64,000 nt of DNA from JAEUIE01 sp046350055. Lineage in GTDB: Bacteria; Planctomycetota; Planctomycetia; Gemmatales; HRBIN36. A program made the position numbers and the translations under genes. This document shows positions 45,317-54,586 of this stretch, piece after piece. Under the pieces are notes generated by a model. It did not search any database, was not told the DNA's origin, and saw only the letters and a program-made list of their open reading frames with translations. How positions within the stretch are numbered: the first letter of the stretch is position 1; each line of letters opens with the position of its first letter. The stretch lies in NCBI GenBank assembly GCA_046350055.1, contig JAXMBC010000001.1:3224001-3288000 (forward strand). Direction: 5' to 3'.

Positions 45317-46504
45317 TCACCCTATTTCTTTCATGAGTTTGCTTGCCTGAGTAGCATCCTGTTGCGCATAGATCTCCGTCACACTTAAATGTTGTTGCCC
45401 CAGCACAGCCCGGGCAGCCTCTATGCCATGCGTCCTTCGAATCTCTGTAGCTAGGGCATGCCGAAGTTGATGGGGAAACCAGTGAGGAACCTTGGCACGC
45501 TCAGCGGCAAACCGCACTGCCCGGTAATATGACTTGGGGCCGTATGAGTTCTTGAAGCGATCACTGAGCTTGTGTTTGGCGCGTGATACCTGGGAAGGCT
45601 GGACTTTGGACTTTCTATGGCGACGGAGTTCGCGATAGCGATAGACCATGGATCTCCTGGGACTGAAGACCGTTTCATCCGGTTTGCAATCCCTCAGATA
45701 CGGTTCAAGGACTTCCTGCGCCTTCTTACCGATGGGGACGATTCGCACGTACTCGAGATAGCCAGTCTTGTGATGAACAGGCCGGTATTGCCAGATCTCT
45801 CCACTACGATCAATATCGCAGGGTCGCATGGTACAGACCTCGCTTGACCTGGCTCCTGTGTAGCGTTGAAAACGGATCATGCCAGCTACATGATGTCCGA
45901 CAAACTGCAAAGTCTTCTCGACAATGTCATCGGAGACGGGAAGTACTTTCTTGCTCTCCTTGGCATTGGAACGGCCTTTCCTTAGCCCTTCGACTGTCAT
46001 GAGCGACTGATGGACCGTAACAGGTATTAGCTCATTACTGGTTGCCCACTTAAAGAGACGACGAATGATGTCCACGCGTGTGTTGACAGATCGTCGTGAA
46101 AGGGTTTCGGCGAGATGAGATTGGATTGCCTTCAGCGCCAGTGGACCGAACCTAATTGCAGTCGTTTTTCCGTACATGGCACGCAACCCACGCAGCGCCA
46201 GTTTGATTTTCGTTATTTCGGACGGAGATCGCTGGTAATAGGTCTCACAATGCTTGAGATACCCCAGTATCAGTTCGTTAACTGAGGGATTACCAGTGGT
46301 CTGGCTGACCATTGTGTTTGGCTGAGTTGTGTCAGTAGGAATTGACCCTCGCTGTAACCATTCACCGAGTGTTCGTTTGTAGTTTGCATGGCTCGCTGGA
46401 GTGTCATGCAGACCCAGGTAGTGGTATTTGCCATTGAGAACAACAACAGCCTGCCCAGTAGACTTGTGCAGACGGTAGGATGGTATTTTCTTGGTGCGAT
46501 TCAT
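45317..46504 (-). CDS. Tyrosine recombinase/integrase
   Basis: A 395-residue phage-type integrase. An N-terminal arm-like region (about 1-60) is followed by a core-binding domain (about 70-180). The catalytic set is complete: Arg in 'TGARSSEV', Lys in 'HHKTGY', His-x-x-Arg in 'HQLRHALAT', His in 'LGQQHLS', and Tyr in 'EIYAQQ'. It probably catalysed insertion at the neighbouring tRNA-Thr gene, whose 3' end points toward it. It appears intact. No phage or plasmid genes lie close. Confidence 0.92.
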   Translation of the reverse strand: MNRTKKIPSYRLHKSTGQAVVVLNGKYHYLGLHDTPASHANYKRTLGEWLQRGSIPTDTTQPNTMVSQTTGNPSVNELILGYLKHCETYYQRSPSEITKIKLALRGLRAMYGKTTAIRFGPLALKAIQSHLAETLSRRSVNTRVDIIRRLFKWATSNELIPVTVHQSLMTVEGLRKGRSNAKESKKVLPVSDDIVEKTLQFVGHHVAGMIRFQRYTGARSSEVCTMRPCDIDRSGEIWQYRPVHHKTGYLEYVRIVPIGKKAQEVLEPYLRDCKPDETVFSPRRSMVYRYRELRRHRKSKVQPSQVSRAKHKLSDRFKNSYGPKSYYRAVRFAAERAKVPHWFPHQLRHALATEIRRTHGIEAARAVLGQQHLSVTEIYAQQDATQASKLMKEIG

Positions 46505-46533
46505 GGTCGAGGTCCTGCCGTGAAATCAAAAAG

Positions 46534-46587
46534 AGGTAGTACTACCTTTTTTTGAGGTCTTCAGGCCGCACTCTCGACCATCGAGAG
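46534..46587. repeat. Two palindromes between integrase and tRNA-Thr
   Basis: AGGTAGTACTACCT (46534-46547), a perfect 14-bp palindrome followed by T-rich DNA, and CTCTCGA-CCA-TCGAGAG (46571-46587), a 7-bp stem with a 3-base loop. They lie upstream of the integrase start and could be operator or recombinase-binding sites. Confidence 0.45.
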
Positions 46588-46625
46588 GTAAGTGGAACTA
46601 CTTTCGGCGTAACGAGTTAGGCGAA

Positions 46626-46697
46626 AGCCGCCCGTGGGATTTGAACCCACGACCCCCGCTTTACGAAAGCGGTGCTCTACCGCTGAGCTAGGGCGGC
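46626..46697 (-). tRNA. tRNA-Thr (anticodon CGT)
   Basis: On the minus strand the gene starts GCCGCCC and ends GGGCGGC (seven-pair acceptor stem). D-arm GCTCAGCGGTAGAGC, anticodon arm CCGCT-TTCGTAA-AGCGG with anticodon CGT, and T-arm GTGGGTTCAAATCCCAC are all well formed. CCA is not encoded. Confidence 0.95.
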
Positions 46698-46815
46698 ACT
46701 ACTATACAGGACTTTCATCACTATAGCGGGTTCACGCGGCTTGGGAAGATGGTGCTTGCATCGCACCATGTACCCCGGTACGCTCGCCTCCACGATATCA
46801 CCTTGAGGTTACTTC

Positions 46816-47772
46816 ATGAGTTGCAAGATTGCTTCAGGTCTTTTCTGTTTACTTCTGGTTGCCACTCCGCTGTTCGCACAAGGTGCGAACGTTAAAACGG
46901 TTGCGTTCGATAGCCCATCAGTGGGACGCAAGATGAAGTACAACATCGTCTTGCCCGCAAACTACGAGAAATCGAGCGACCACTATCCAGTGCTCTATCT
47001 CCTGCATGGCCTGACCAGTAATTACACCGCTTGGTCCGCGATGAACGTACCTGTCTATGCCGCTCAATACGACCTCATCGTCGTGATGCCAGATGTTGGC
47101 AACACCTGGTACGTCAACTGGGCTAAGACTGAAGGAGATCAGAAGAACAACTGGGAAGACGCCATCGTCAAGGATCTCATCGGATATGTGGATACTACCT
47201 ATCGCACCATCGCCCGTCGCGAAGGGCGAGGTATCAATGGATTGTCGATGGGTGGATTTGGCGGGTTGATGCTGGGACTCAAGCATCCGCAGCTGTTCTG
47301 CACCGTTGGCAGTCACAGTGGCGCAGTCGCTTTTGCCAGGTCATTCGCTGAAAGGCTCCGCAGCGGTGCTGAAGCTCGACCCAGCCGAGAACCATCGACA
47401 ATACCCGATAAACGAATCGGCATCGAAAACTTCAGCAGCCAGTCGGAACGCACACCCAGGGGAAGCATCTTTACCAAGCCAGAAGAATGCGATGCGTACG
47501 ATCCATTCCAGTTGGTCCTCAAACTGCCCAAAGATATGTGGCCCCACCTTTACTTTGATTGTGGTACGGAAGATCGACTCATCACCAGCAATGTAGCATT
47601 CATGAAAGTACTGACGGACAACAAGATACCATTTACCTTTGCTCAAAGTCCGGGCGGTCATGTACCCTCGTACTGGGCTCGAGAAGTTGGCAACTCGATG
47701 GCTGCCCAGTACGCAGCCATGAAAAAGCAATTGGCTTCGCTGAAAAAGGATACTCCTCTGAAAACCCGATGA
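46816..47772 (+). CDS. Secreted esterase (esterase D/feruloyl-esterase-like)
   Basis: A 318-residue alpha/beta-hydrolase of the S-formylglutathione hydrolase/feruloyl esterase-like family. A signal peptide (MSCKIASGLFCLLLVATPLFAQ) marks it as exported. Triad residues: Ser in 'NGLSMGGFGG' (about 142), Asp in 'DCGTEDRL' (about 255) and His in 'SPGGHVPSYW' (about 285). 'LYLLHGLTSNYTAW' holds the oxyanion region. Substrate unknown; likely an acyl ester of a sugar or phenolic. GAGG lies before the ATG. Confidence 0.88.
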   Translation: MSCKIASGLFCLLLVATPLFAQGANVKTVAFDSPSVGRKMKYNIVLPANYEKSSDHYPVLYLLHGLTSNYTAWSAMNVPVYAAQYDLIVVMPDVGNTWYVNWAKTEGDQKNNWEDAIVKDLIGYVDTTYRTIARREGRGINGLSMGGFGGLMLGLKHPQLFCTVGSHSGAVAFARSFAERLRSGAEARPSREPSTIPDKRIGIENFSSQSERTPRGSIFTKPEECDAYDPFQLVLKLPKDMWPHLYFDCGTEDRLITSNVAFMKVLTDNKIPFTFAQSPGGHVPSYWAREVGNSMAAQYAAMKKQLASLKKDTPLKTR

Positions 47773-47868
47773 GATACGCCTAAATAACTAGGTTCTGGCT
47801 GTACACCTATCATCCACTGCTTAACATAAGCTTCACGTTACTCCCCCTCTCTTTTGTGAGACTTCACC

Positions 47869-50800
47869 ATGACGTTGTGGAAACATCTGCGTCTGGGAAT
47901 AGCAGTTGCCAGCATGGCTGTACTTGGTGCAGCCAGTTTGGTGAGTGCCGACCCGGATACGACGATGACTCGGCTGATCACCCAGCCTGCCATCAGTGCC
48001 AAGAACATTGCTTTTGTGTATTCTGAGGATCTTTGGGTTGCTGATCTGGACGGCAAGAACCCTCGCCGCCTGACCAGTGATACTGGTGTGGAATCAAACC
48101 CGGTTTTCTCACCCGATGGTCAGACCATCGCCTTTAGCGCCCAGTACGATGGCAACACCGATGTGTTCACCATCCCCGTGACTGGCGGCACACCCACCCG
48201 GCTCACCTATCACCCCGGCCCCGATGTCGTCCGCGGCTTCACGCCCGACGGCAAAGTGCTGTTCATGTCAAATCGCAACGTGTACAGCAACCGTCATGCT
48301 CAACTCTTCACCGTCGATCTCAAGGGTGGCATGCCCACGCAGTTGCCCATTCCCTGGGGTTTCGAGGCCAGCTACTCGCCCGATGGCGAATACATCGCCT
48401 ACACGCCGGTGCGTGATGCCACGGCCCAGTGGAAGAACTACCGGGGCGGCACTCACTCCCGCATCTGGATCTACCGGGTGAAGGACCACGAAGTCGTCGA
48501 AATCCCCCAGCCCAAGGATCGCTGCAACGACATGGATCCGAACTGGGTGGGCAACACCATCTACTTCAAGTCGGACCGGGCCGGTGAATACAACATCTTC
48601 ACCTACGATCCGGCGACGAAGGCTATCGCTCAGCAGACTAAATTCACCGACTTCCCGGTACTTGATCTGAGCGTCGGTGCTGGCAAGATCATCTTCGAAC
48701 AGGCAGGCTACCTGCACACGATGACACCAGGCCAGACCGTCACTCAACAGATTCCTATCAGCATTGCAACCGATAGCGTCGAAGCCCGTGCACGCTTCGC
48801 CAAGGGCAGCAAGTATGTGCGTGGTGCCAGCATCTCCCCCAGCGGCGCTCGTGCTGCCATCGAGTTCCGTGGTGAAATCGTAACCGTACCCGCCGAAAAG
48901 GGCGAGCCACGCAACATCACCAACACCGTGGGCACCCACGAACGCGATCCGTCGTGGTCGCCTGATGGCAAGACCATTGCCTACTTCTCCGATGCCAGCG
49001 GCGAGTATGAACTGCACCTGGCTCCTCAGAACGGCAAAGGTGAAGTGAAGAAGGTCAAGGTCACCGGTTCGGGCTTCTACTCGAACCCGGTCTGGAGCCG
49101 CGATTCCAAGAAGATCCTCTTCAGCGACAACTCGCAGACCCTGCATCTGCTCGATGTCGAAAGCGGCAAGCAAACCAAGGTCGTGGAACCGAAGTATGGC
49201 TTCGGTCGCGGAGTCAAGACGAGCAGTTGGTCGCCCGACAACAAGTGGGTGACGTACGCCATCGATACGCCGGCTCGTATCGCTCAGGTGTTCGTCTACT
49301 CGCTGGAAGAGAATAAGTCCTACCCCATCACCGATGGCCTGAGCGAAGCCACTGAGCCCACCTTCGATCTGAACGGGAAGTACCTCTACTTCCTGTCGTC
49401 GCAGGATACGGGCATGAGCAAGCACGGCTTCAGCCAGTCGGCCAGCGATGCCCGTCAGCCCCGCTGGTCGCTCAACCTCGTCACCCTCCGCAAGGATGTC
49501 GCGAGTCCTTTCCTGAAGGAGAGCGACGAAGAGAAGGGCAGCGGTGACAAGAAGGAAGACAAGCCCAAGGATGAGAAGAAGGACGAAGGCAAGGAAGCGA
49601 AGAAGGACGGCGACAAGAAGGACGAGAAAGCCGACAGCGAAAAGAAAGAGGAAAGCAAGGACGCTGGTGATGAGCGTGGCGCACGCATACGCCGGGCCAT
49701 GGAAGCCCGACGGGCTGGCGGCGCAGCCGAGAAGAAGGAGCCATTCAAGATCGACTTCGCCGGTATCGACCAGCGGATCATCTCCTTCCCCATCAGCTCG
49801 GGCAACCTTAGCAACCTGCAAGGCGGCTCAGCCAACCAGCTCTTCTACCTCTCCCGCGCTGGCAGCGATGAAGGTCGTGGCGGTGGCCGGGGTGGTCCCG
49901 GTAGTGGCGCCTCCTTGATGCGCTACGACATCGAAAAGAAGAAGGCCGACACCGTGCAGCCGGTATGCATGAGCTATGAACTCACTCCCGATGGCAAGAA
50001 GCTCCTCTATGCCACGTCACCTGGCAATTGGTTCATCGCCAGCAGCAGTGGCGGCGGCGGTGGCGCAGCCATGGCTGCTGCAGCAGGTGGCCGCGGTCGT
50101 CCCGGTGGTGGTGCTCCCGCCGGCGGTGGCGACAGTGCCGGTGAAGGGGCAGGCAAGCTCAACCTCGATGCCATCGAAGTCCGCATGGATCCTCGTGCCG
50201 AGTGGAAGCAGATCTTCCACGAAGCCTGGCGCATCAATCGTGACTACTTCTATGACCCCTACATGCACGGTGCCGACTGGCCCGCCATCGAGAAGAAGTA
50301 CGAGGTCTTCCTGCCTCACCTGACCAACTCGGGCGACCTCTACAAGGTCATCCGCTGGATGCTCAGCGAGCTGGCAGTGGGCCACAGTTACACCACTCCT
50401 GGCGAACGCCTCTATGACCGCAAGACCACGCCAGGCGGCCTGCTCGGTGCGGACTATGCAGTCGTCGATGGACGGTACCAGTTCAAGAAGATCTATGGCG
50501 GACTCAACTGGACCAACGACCTGCGTTCCCCTCTCACCGCTCCAGGTGTGGATGTGAAAGAGGGCGAGTTCCTTTTGGCCGTCAAGGGGGTTGACCTCAA
50601 AGCTCCGACCGAATTGTACTCGCTCTTCGAGAACACCGCCGGCAAGAGCATCGAGATCACCGTCGGCCCCAAGGCTGATGGCACGGGCAGCCGGGTGGTC
50701 ACCGTCGAACCGCTCGGCAGCGAACTGTCGCTCCGCAATCGTGAGTGGATGGAGAACAACCTGAAGAAGGTGGCCAAGATCTCAGGCGGCAAGGTCGGCT

Positions 50801-51408
50801 ACGTCTATGTACCCGATACAGCCGGCCAGGGCGTCGCCTACTTCAAGCGTTACTTCTTCCCCCAGATCGATAAGGAAGGGCTCGTCATCGACGAACGCTT
50901 CAATTCGGGCGGGCAGATCGCTGACTACTACATCGACATCCTCCAGCGGCCCTTCACTTCGTACTGGGCACCCCGTCACGGTGCAGACTGGCGTTCGCCC
51001 AGTGCTGCCGTGCACGGCCCCAAGGCGATGATCATCGACGAAGGTGCCGGCTCGGGTGGCGACATGCTGCCATGGATGTTCCGTAAGTACAAGATCGGGC
51101 CACTGGTGGGCAAACGCACCTGGGGCGGCCTGGTCGGTATCAGCGGCTACCCTACGCTGATGGATGGTGGCAACGTCACCGCTCCCGGCTTCGCCATCTG
51201 GACGCCTGATGAAGGCTTCACGGTGGAGAACGAAGGCGTGCCGCCCGACCACGACATCGACATCCTGCCCAAGGACGTCATCGCCGGTCGCGATCCGCAA
51301 CTGGAGAAGGCTGTGGCCCTCGTCATGGAAGCGCTGGCCAAGAACCCCAAGAAGGTCGATCAACGGCCAGCGTATCCCCGCCGAGCTGCGAAGAAGGACG
51401 GCAACTAG
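47869..51408 (+). CDS. Tricorn-like S41 family protease, secreted
   Basis: A 1179-residue protein with a signal peptide (about 1-28). WD40-like PD40 beta-propeller repeats fill about 45-520 ('FSPDGQTIAFSAQYDGN', 'WSPDGKTIAYFSD'). A Lys/Glu/Asp-rich linker (about 551-604) and a Gly-rich stretch (about 724-760) separate the propeller parts. A tricorn core domain, PDZ and S41 catalytic domain follow from about 775; the nucleophile is probably Ser1062 in 'GAGSGGDML'. Tricorn proteases trim peptides; the signal points to the periplasm. The low-complexity linkers are longer than in archaeal tricorn. A bidirectional terminator follows. Confidence 0.9.
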   Translation: MTLWKHLRLGIAVASMAVLGAASLVSADPDTTMTRLITQPAISAKNIAFVYSEDLWVADLDGKNPRRLTSDTGVESNPVFSPDGQTIAFSAQYDGNTDVFTIPVTGGTPTRLTYHPGPDVVRGFTPDGKVLFMSNRNVYSNRHAQLFTVDLKGGMPTQLPIPWGFEASYSPDGEYIAYTPVRDATAQWKNYRGGTHSRIWIYRVKDHEVVEIPQPKDRCNDMDPNWVGNTIYFKSDRAGEYNIFTYDPATKAIAQQTKFTDFPVLDLSVGAGKIIFEQAGYLHTMTPGQTVTQQIPISIATDSVEARARFAKGSKYVRGASISPSGARAAIEFRGEIVTVPAEKGEPRNITNTVGTHERDPSWSPDGKTIAYFSDASGEYELHLAPQNGKGEVKKVKVTGSGFYSNPVWSRDSKKILFSDNSQTLHLLDVESGKQTKVVEPKYGFGRGVKTSSWSPDNKWVTYAIDTPARIAQVFVYSLEENKSYPITDGLSEATEPTFDLNGKYLYFLSSQDTGMSKHGFSQSASDARQPRWSLNLVTLRKDVASPFLKESDEEKGSGDKKEDKPKDEKKDEGKEAKKDGDKKDEKADSEKKEESKDAGDERGARIRRAMEARRAGGAAEKKEPFKIDFAGIDQRIISFPISSGNLSNLQGGSANQLFYLSRAGSDEGRGGGRGGPGSGASLMRYDIEKKKADTVQPVCMSYELTPDGKKLLYATSPGNWFIASSSGGGGGAAMAAAAGGRGRPGGGAPAGGGDSAGEGAGKLNLDAIEVRMDPRAEWKQIFHEAWRINRDYFYDPYMHGADWPAIEKKYEVFLPHLTNSGDLYKVIRWMLSELAVGHSYTTPGERLYDRKTTPGGLLGADYAVVDGRYQFKKIYGGLNWTNDLRSPLTAPGVDVKEGEFLLAVKGVDLKAPTELYSLFENTAGKSIEITVGPKADGTGSRVVTVEPLGSELSLRNREWMENNLKKVAKISGGKVGYVYVPDTAGQGVAYFKRYFFPQIDKEGLVIDERFNSGGQIADYYIDILQRPFTSYWAPRHGADWRSPSAAVHGPKAMIIDEGAGSGGDMLPWMFRKYKIGPLVGKRTWGGLVGISGYPTLMDGGNVTAPGFAIWTPDEGFTVENEGVPPDHDIDILPKDVIAGRDPQLEKAVALVMEALAKNPKKVDQRPAYPRRAAKKDGN

Positions 51409-51504
51409 GGAAGCAGCCCGATCCATATGCGAGTGTCGTCAAGAATCGTGTGACGAACACTCGCTTATGCCATAACAAGTGGGTTGATATCTCTGTTAAA
51501 CAAT

Positions 51505-51535
51505 AAAACCCAGGAGCTTGCTCCTGGGTTTTTAT
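51505..51535. terminator. Bidirectional intrinsic terminator
   Basis: Stem AACCCAGGAG / CTCCTGGGTT with loop CTTG, flanked by AAAA on the left and TTTTATT on the right. It serves the S41 protease gene on the plus strand and trxA on the minus strand. Confidence 0.9.
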
Positions 51536-51550
51536 TCAATCAGCAATGTA

Positions 51551-51883
51551 CTACGCTAGTGCTTTCTCGATGGCCGCAGTGTAAGCCGTTTTGGGCTGCA
51601 GGCCTGTCAGCTTATCGACCACCTGGCCACCCTTGAAGACGTAGACCTGTGGAATGGTGGTAATACGGAACTGGGCGGCAATATCCTGGGCATCTTCCAC
51701 GTTCAGTTTGCCAACCACTACCTTGCCAGCGTATTCATCTGCCAGCGTTTCGATGGTTGGGGCCAGTCGAACACAGGGGCCACACCAGACAGCCCAGAAA
51801 TCGACCACTACAGGCAGTGGGCTGTCGATTACCTGGCTCTGCCAGTTTTCCTGGGTCAGTTCAACTACATTCTTCGAAGCCAT
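51551..51883 (-). CDS. trxA: Thioredoxin
   Basis: A 110-residue thioredoxin of standard length. Active site WCGPC at 33-37, cis-Pro in 'TTIPQVYVFKGG'. It lacks a signal peptide, so it acts in the cytoplasm as a disulfide reductant with thioredoxin reductase (not in the window). One unusual point is Val before the active-site Trp ('FWAVWCGPC'). GGAG lies before the ATG. It converges with the S41 gene and shares its terminator. Confidence 0.96.
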   Translation of the reverse strand: MASKNVVELTQENWQSQVIDSPLPVVVDFWAVWCGPCVRLAPTIETLADEYAGKVVVGKLNVEDAQDIAAQFRITTIPQVYVFKGGQVVDKLTGLQPKTAYTAAIEKALA

Positions 51884-52044
51884 GAGTGGCTTTCTCCTGG
51901 AGTTTCAATGGAACACTGGCATTGTAGGCGCACTCCACAGTCAGGCCAAGTCAACGGGGAACTTCCTCAGCTTGGCACGGAGAAACAGCTTGCCAGCCAG
52001 AGCAAACGTGGGTATTGTCCCTGCCCGGAAATAAAGGTGGGAAC

Positions 52045-52653
52045 ATGTTCGAACAAGCCGCAGAGGCAATGAAGCCCATGATCCCGCTGCTTAGCCTGGC
52101 GGGTTCGACGGTTTCGCTGGGTGTTACCAGTTATTTCTGGTTCGTAAAGATGAACCGGGAGCGGCCCAGGCTGCTGTGCGAATCAATGGAGCATGCCTCT
52201 TTTATCGATCTGGATCGCGCCGAAGGTGATTTTCGATCACTTCACTTTCGTCTTGCACTGGTGGTTGTCAACGAGAGCATTCTTCCCAATGCTGTGGTGA
52301 AAGCTGAAGTACATGCACCAGAGGGGGATGCGAAAAATCAGCCACCGAGTCCCCGACCCGTAGCAGGAAGTAACTTTCCACTCAATCTGCTTCCCATGCA
52401 ATCAGGCCTGCTCACCATCGAATGGCAACAGACGTTTGGTTATCTTGACGATATCGAGGCCCGTCCCGAGCCAGCGGACATCGTGGAAGTTTATCTTGAA
52501 CAATATTGGAAAAGCAGTTCGGAAGTCACGGTGAAACTTCGAGGATTGCGAGGAACGTCCTTTCGATTCCCAGTCAAACTGGAGGGCAGCAGAATGTCAT
52601 CAACAGTGAGAGCCTATCTGGAACCTGCACCGGTGCTACGACGGGTGGCGTAA
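52045..52653 (+). CDS. Membrane-anchored protein, unknown function
   Basis: A 202-residue protein. One TM helix near the N-terminus (about 10-32, 'MIPLLSLAGSTVSLGVTSYFWF') is followed by 'VKMNRERPRL' and a soluble beta-rich domain with no known motif. I do not recognise a family; bacterial proteins with this layout are usually signal-anchored with the C-terminal domain inside. AAGGTGGGA precedes ATG 52045. About 90 bp before pyrH, same strand. Confidence 0.6.
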   Translation: MFEQAAEAMKPMIPLLSLAGSTVSLGVTSYFWFVKMNRERPRLLCESMEHASFIDLDRAEGDFRSLHFRLALVVVNESILPNAVVKAEVHAPEGDAKNQPPSPRPVAGSNFPLNLLPMQSGLLTIEWQQTFGYLDDIEARPEPADIVEVYLEQYWKSSSEVTVKLRGLRGTSFRFPVKLEGSRMSSTVRAYLEPAPVLRRVA

Positions 52654-52739
52654 ACATTCCCTGTCCCCATCCCCACTTGTACCTTGGTCCCCTATACTTT
52701 TCTTACAGGATGTCTTCCCCTCCGCATGAGCTTCTTGCC

Positions 52740-53489
52740 ATGAGTGATGCTTCTGATTCGTCGCCCTTTGGCCCGCCTCGCTACAAACGGGTATTACTCA
52801 AACTCAGTGGTGAGAGTTTTCAGGGCTCATCCGGCAAGAGCGGCATCAGTATCGAAGAGACTCTAGCATTTGCTCAACAACTCAAGCGGGTTGCATCGCA
52901 GGGTGTGCAATTGGCCATTGTCGTTGGGGGTGGAAATATCCTTCGCGGTGCTCAGTTCAGCAATGGTGGCGATGTTATTAAGGAAGCTACCGCACACTAT
53001 ATGGGCATGCTGGCTACTGTGATGAACGGCCTGGCACTGCAGGAATCGCTTGAAAAAATCGGCTGCCAGACACGGTTGCTCAGTGCCATTCGCATGGAGA
53101 CTGTCTGCGAGCCCTACATCCGCCGCCGGTGTGAACGTCACCTGGAAAAAGGTCGCATCACCATTCTTGCTGGCGGGACAGGGAATCCCTTTGTTACCAC
53201 TGACACTGCAGCAGCATTGCGTGCCCGTGAACTGAACTGCGAAATCGTCATGAAAGCGACTAAAGTAGATGGCGTTTATAGTGACGACCCCGAGAAGAAC
53301 CCACATGCCATCCGCTACGAAAAGCTCAGCTATGCCCAGGTGCACCGCGATAACCTGCAGGTGATGGATATGTCCGCCATCCAGATGTGTATGGAAGGCA
53401 ACATCCCGATCGTTGTGTTCAATTTCAAGCGTGAAGGCAACATTGAACGGGCTATAGCCGGGCAGCGTTTGGGTACATTGGTCAGCTAG
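52740..53489 (+). CDS. pyrH: UMP kinase
   Basis: A 249-residue UMP kinase of the amino-acid-kinase fold. It phosphorylates UMP to UDP in pyrimidine synthesis in the cytoplasm. Motifs: 'YKRVLLKLSGESFQG' at the start of the fold, 'VVGGGNILRG', 'AGGTGNPFVTTDTAA', and 'ATKVDGVYSDDP' (nucleotide binding). Start is uncertain: ATG 52740 gives a usual-length protein; ATG 52710 adds ten residues. It is followed 78 bp later by frr, the conserved pyrH-frr order. Confidence 0.96.
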   Translation: MSDASDSSPFGPPRYKRVLLKLSGESFQGSSGKSGISIEETLAFAQQLKRVASQGVQLAIVVGGGNILRGAQFSNGGDVIKEATAHYMGMLATVMNGLALQESLEKIGCQTRLLSAIRMETVCEPYIRRRCERHLEKGRITILAGGTGNPFVTTDTAAALRARELNCEIVMKATKVDGVYSDDPEKNPHAIRYEKLSYAQVHRDNLQVMDMSAIQMCMEGNIPIVVFNFKREGNIERAIAGQRLGTLVS

Positions 53490-53567
53490 TCCTATGGAAG
53501 CGTAGCACAGGCGGAATCTCTGTGCCACGAATGCTGAACAGTACAGGTCTGCGAAGGAGACTTGGTG

Positions 53568-54128
53568 ATGATGAGTGCCGATGAAATCCTGATGGATGTC
53601 GAAGAACGGATGGAGAAGGCGGTCAGCAACTTGAAAGAGGAGTTGCGAGGCATCCGTACCGGTCGAGCCAGCCCCGCACTGGTTGATACGCTGCGTGTCG
53701 ATTACTACGGCTCGCCAACGCCGCTCAAGCAATTGGCAGGAGTCAGTTGTCCTGATCCTCAGCAGATTTTGATCCGCCCCTACGATGCTGGTGCACTTAA
53801 AGACATTGAGAAGGCCATCATTGCCAGCAACCTGGGCCTGGCTCCCAATTCCGATGGCAAGGTGATTCGTCTCAACATCCCGGCCATGTCTGGTGAGCAA
53901 CGCAACAAGATGACTACCCGGGTCAAGAAACTTGCAGAGGACAGCAAAGTCTCCATCCGCAATATCCGACGTGATGGCAACAAGCACTTCGAAACTGCCG
54001 AAAAAGAGAAGGCCATGACCGAGGATGAACGGGACGCTGGCAAGGATGAAGTGCAGAAGCTGACTGATACCTACGAGAAGAAGGCCCAGGAACTTGCAGA
54101 CAAGAAGATCGTGGAAATCATGGAATAG
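53568..54128 (+). CDS. frr: Ribosome recycling factor
   Basis: A 186-residue RRF of normal size. It splits post-termination ribosomes together with EF-G. Family motifs: 'LRGIRTGRASPALVDTL' and 'YYGSPTPLKQLA', and the C-terminal 'MTEDERDAGKDEVQKLTD'. AAGGAG (53554-53559) lies eight bases before ATG 53568; a second ATG follows at once. Cotranscribed with pyrH, ended by a strong terminator. Confidence 0.97.
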   Translation: MMSADEILMDVEERMEKAVSNLKEELRGIRTGRASPALVDTLRVDYYGSPTPLKQLAGVSCPDPQQILIRPYDAGALKDIEKAIIASNLGLAPNSDGKVIRLNIPAMSGEQRNKMTTRVKKLAEDSKVSIRNIRRDGNKHFETAEKEKAMTEDERDAGKDEVQKLTDTYEKKAQELADKKIVEIME

Positions 54129-54158
54129 CTGATACTCCCGAGAAATGAGCTACAGGCA

Positions 54159-54186
54159 AGCCACGACAGAGTTCGTGGCTTTTCTT
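54159..54186 (+). terminator. Intrinsic terminator after frr
   Basis: Stem AGCCACGA / TCGTGGCT, loop CAGAGT, then TTTCTT. It ends the pyrH-frr transcript. Confidence 0.85.
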
Positions 54187-54267
54187 ATTGGTAACCCTCA
54201 GCCTGGCAGTTACTGTAATTGAATGTCGACAAATCAGTCATTGACAAACCGCCGAGAAGGCATCTTT

Positions 54268-54308
54268 CAGCTGATGCATCGCTCTCGTTGAACGTGACGC
54301 ATCAGCTG
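54268..54308. repeat. 10-bp inverted repeat in a gene-free stretch
   Basis: CAGCTGATGC (54268-54277) and GCATCAGCTG (54299-54308) are perfect inverse copies separated by 21 bases. They lie in the 400 bp between frr and the next gene, where I see no other feature. It may be a protein-binding site or part of a small RNA. Confidence 0.4.
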
Positions 54309-54586
54309 TTGCGAAACCATGCAGCATCACACAACATCGTAATCCAGATTTGCCCACCTACCTGAAGCGTGGATGAAGCCCGATTGCGCGCCGGGCACAA
54401 CTCTTTACACCAAGTGCAAGAACATCGGTGATATCAGGCTTTCGCATGCTATTTCCTCGCTTGGCACGTCTGTTGCCTTAGACGCTGTGTGTCGAGAATC
54501 GCCTGCATCTCCTCTTCCATTGACTACTGGATGCTGAACGATCGCTCGCAGCTTCCTTCGCCGTTCCACTTTTCAAGGAGTCTGTC

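Noticed and set aside
48268..49821. 517-codon minus-strand frame opposite the S41 protease
   Set aside because: Mirror of a strongly biased coding region. Its translation repeats the complement of common codons and has no known motif.
52863..53987. 374-codon minus-strand frame across pyrH and frr
   Set aside because: Both pyrH and frr are certain on the plus strand; the frame crosses their gap and has no features.
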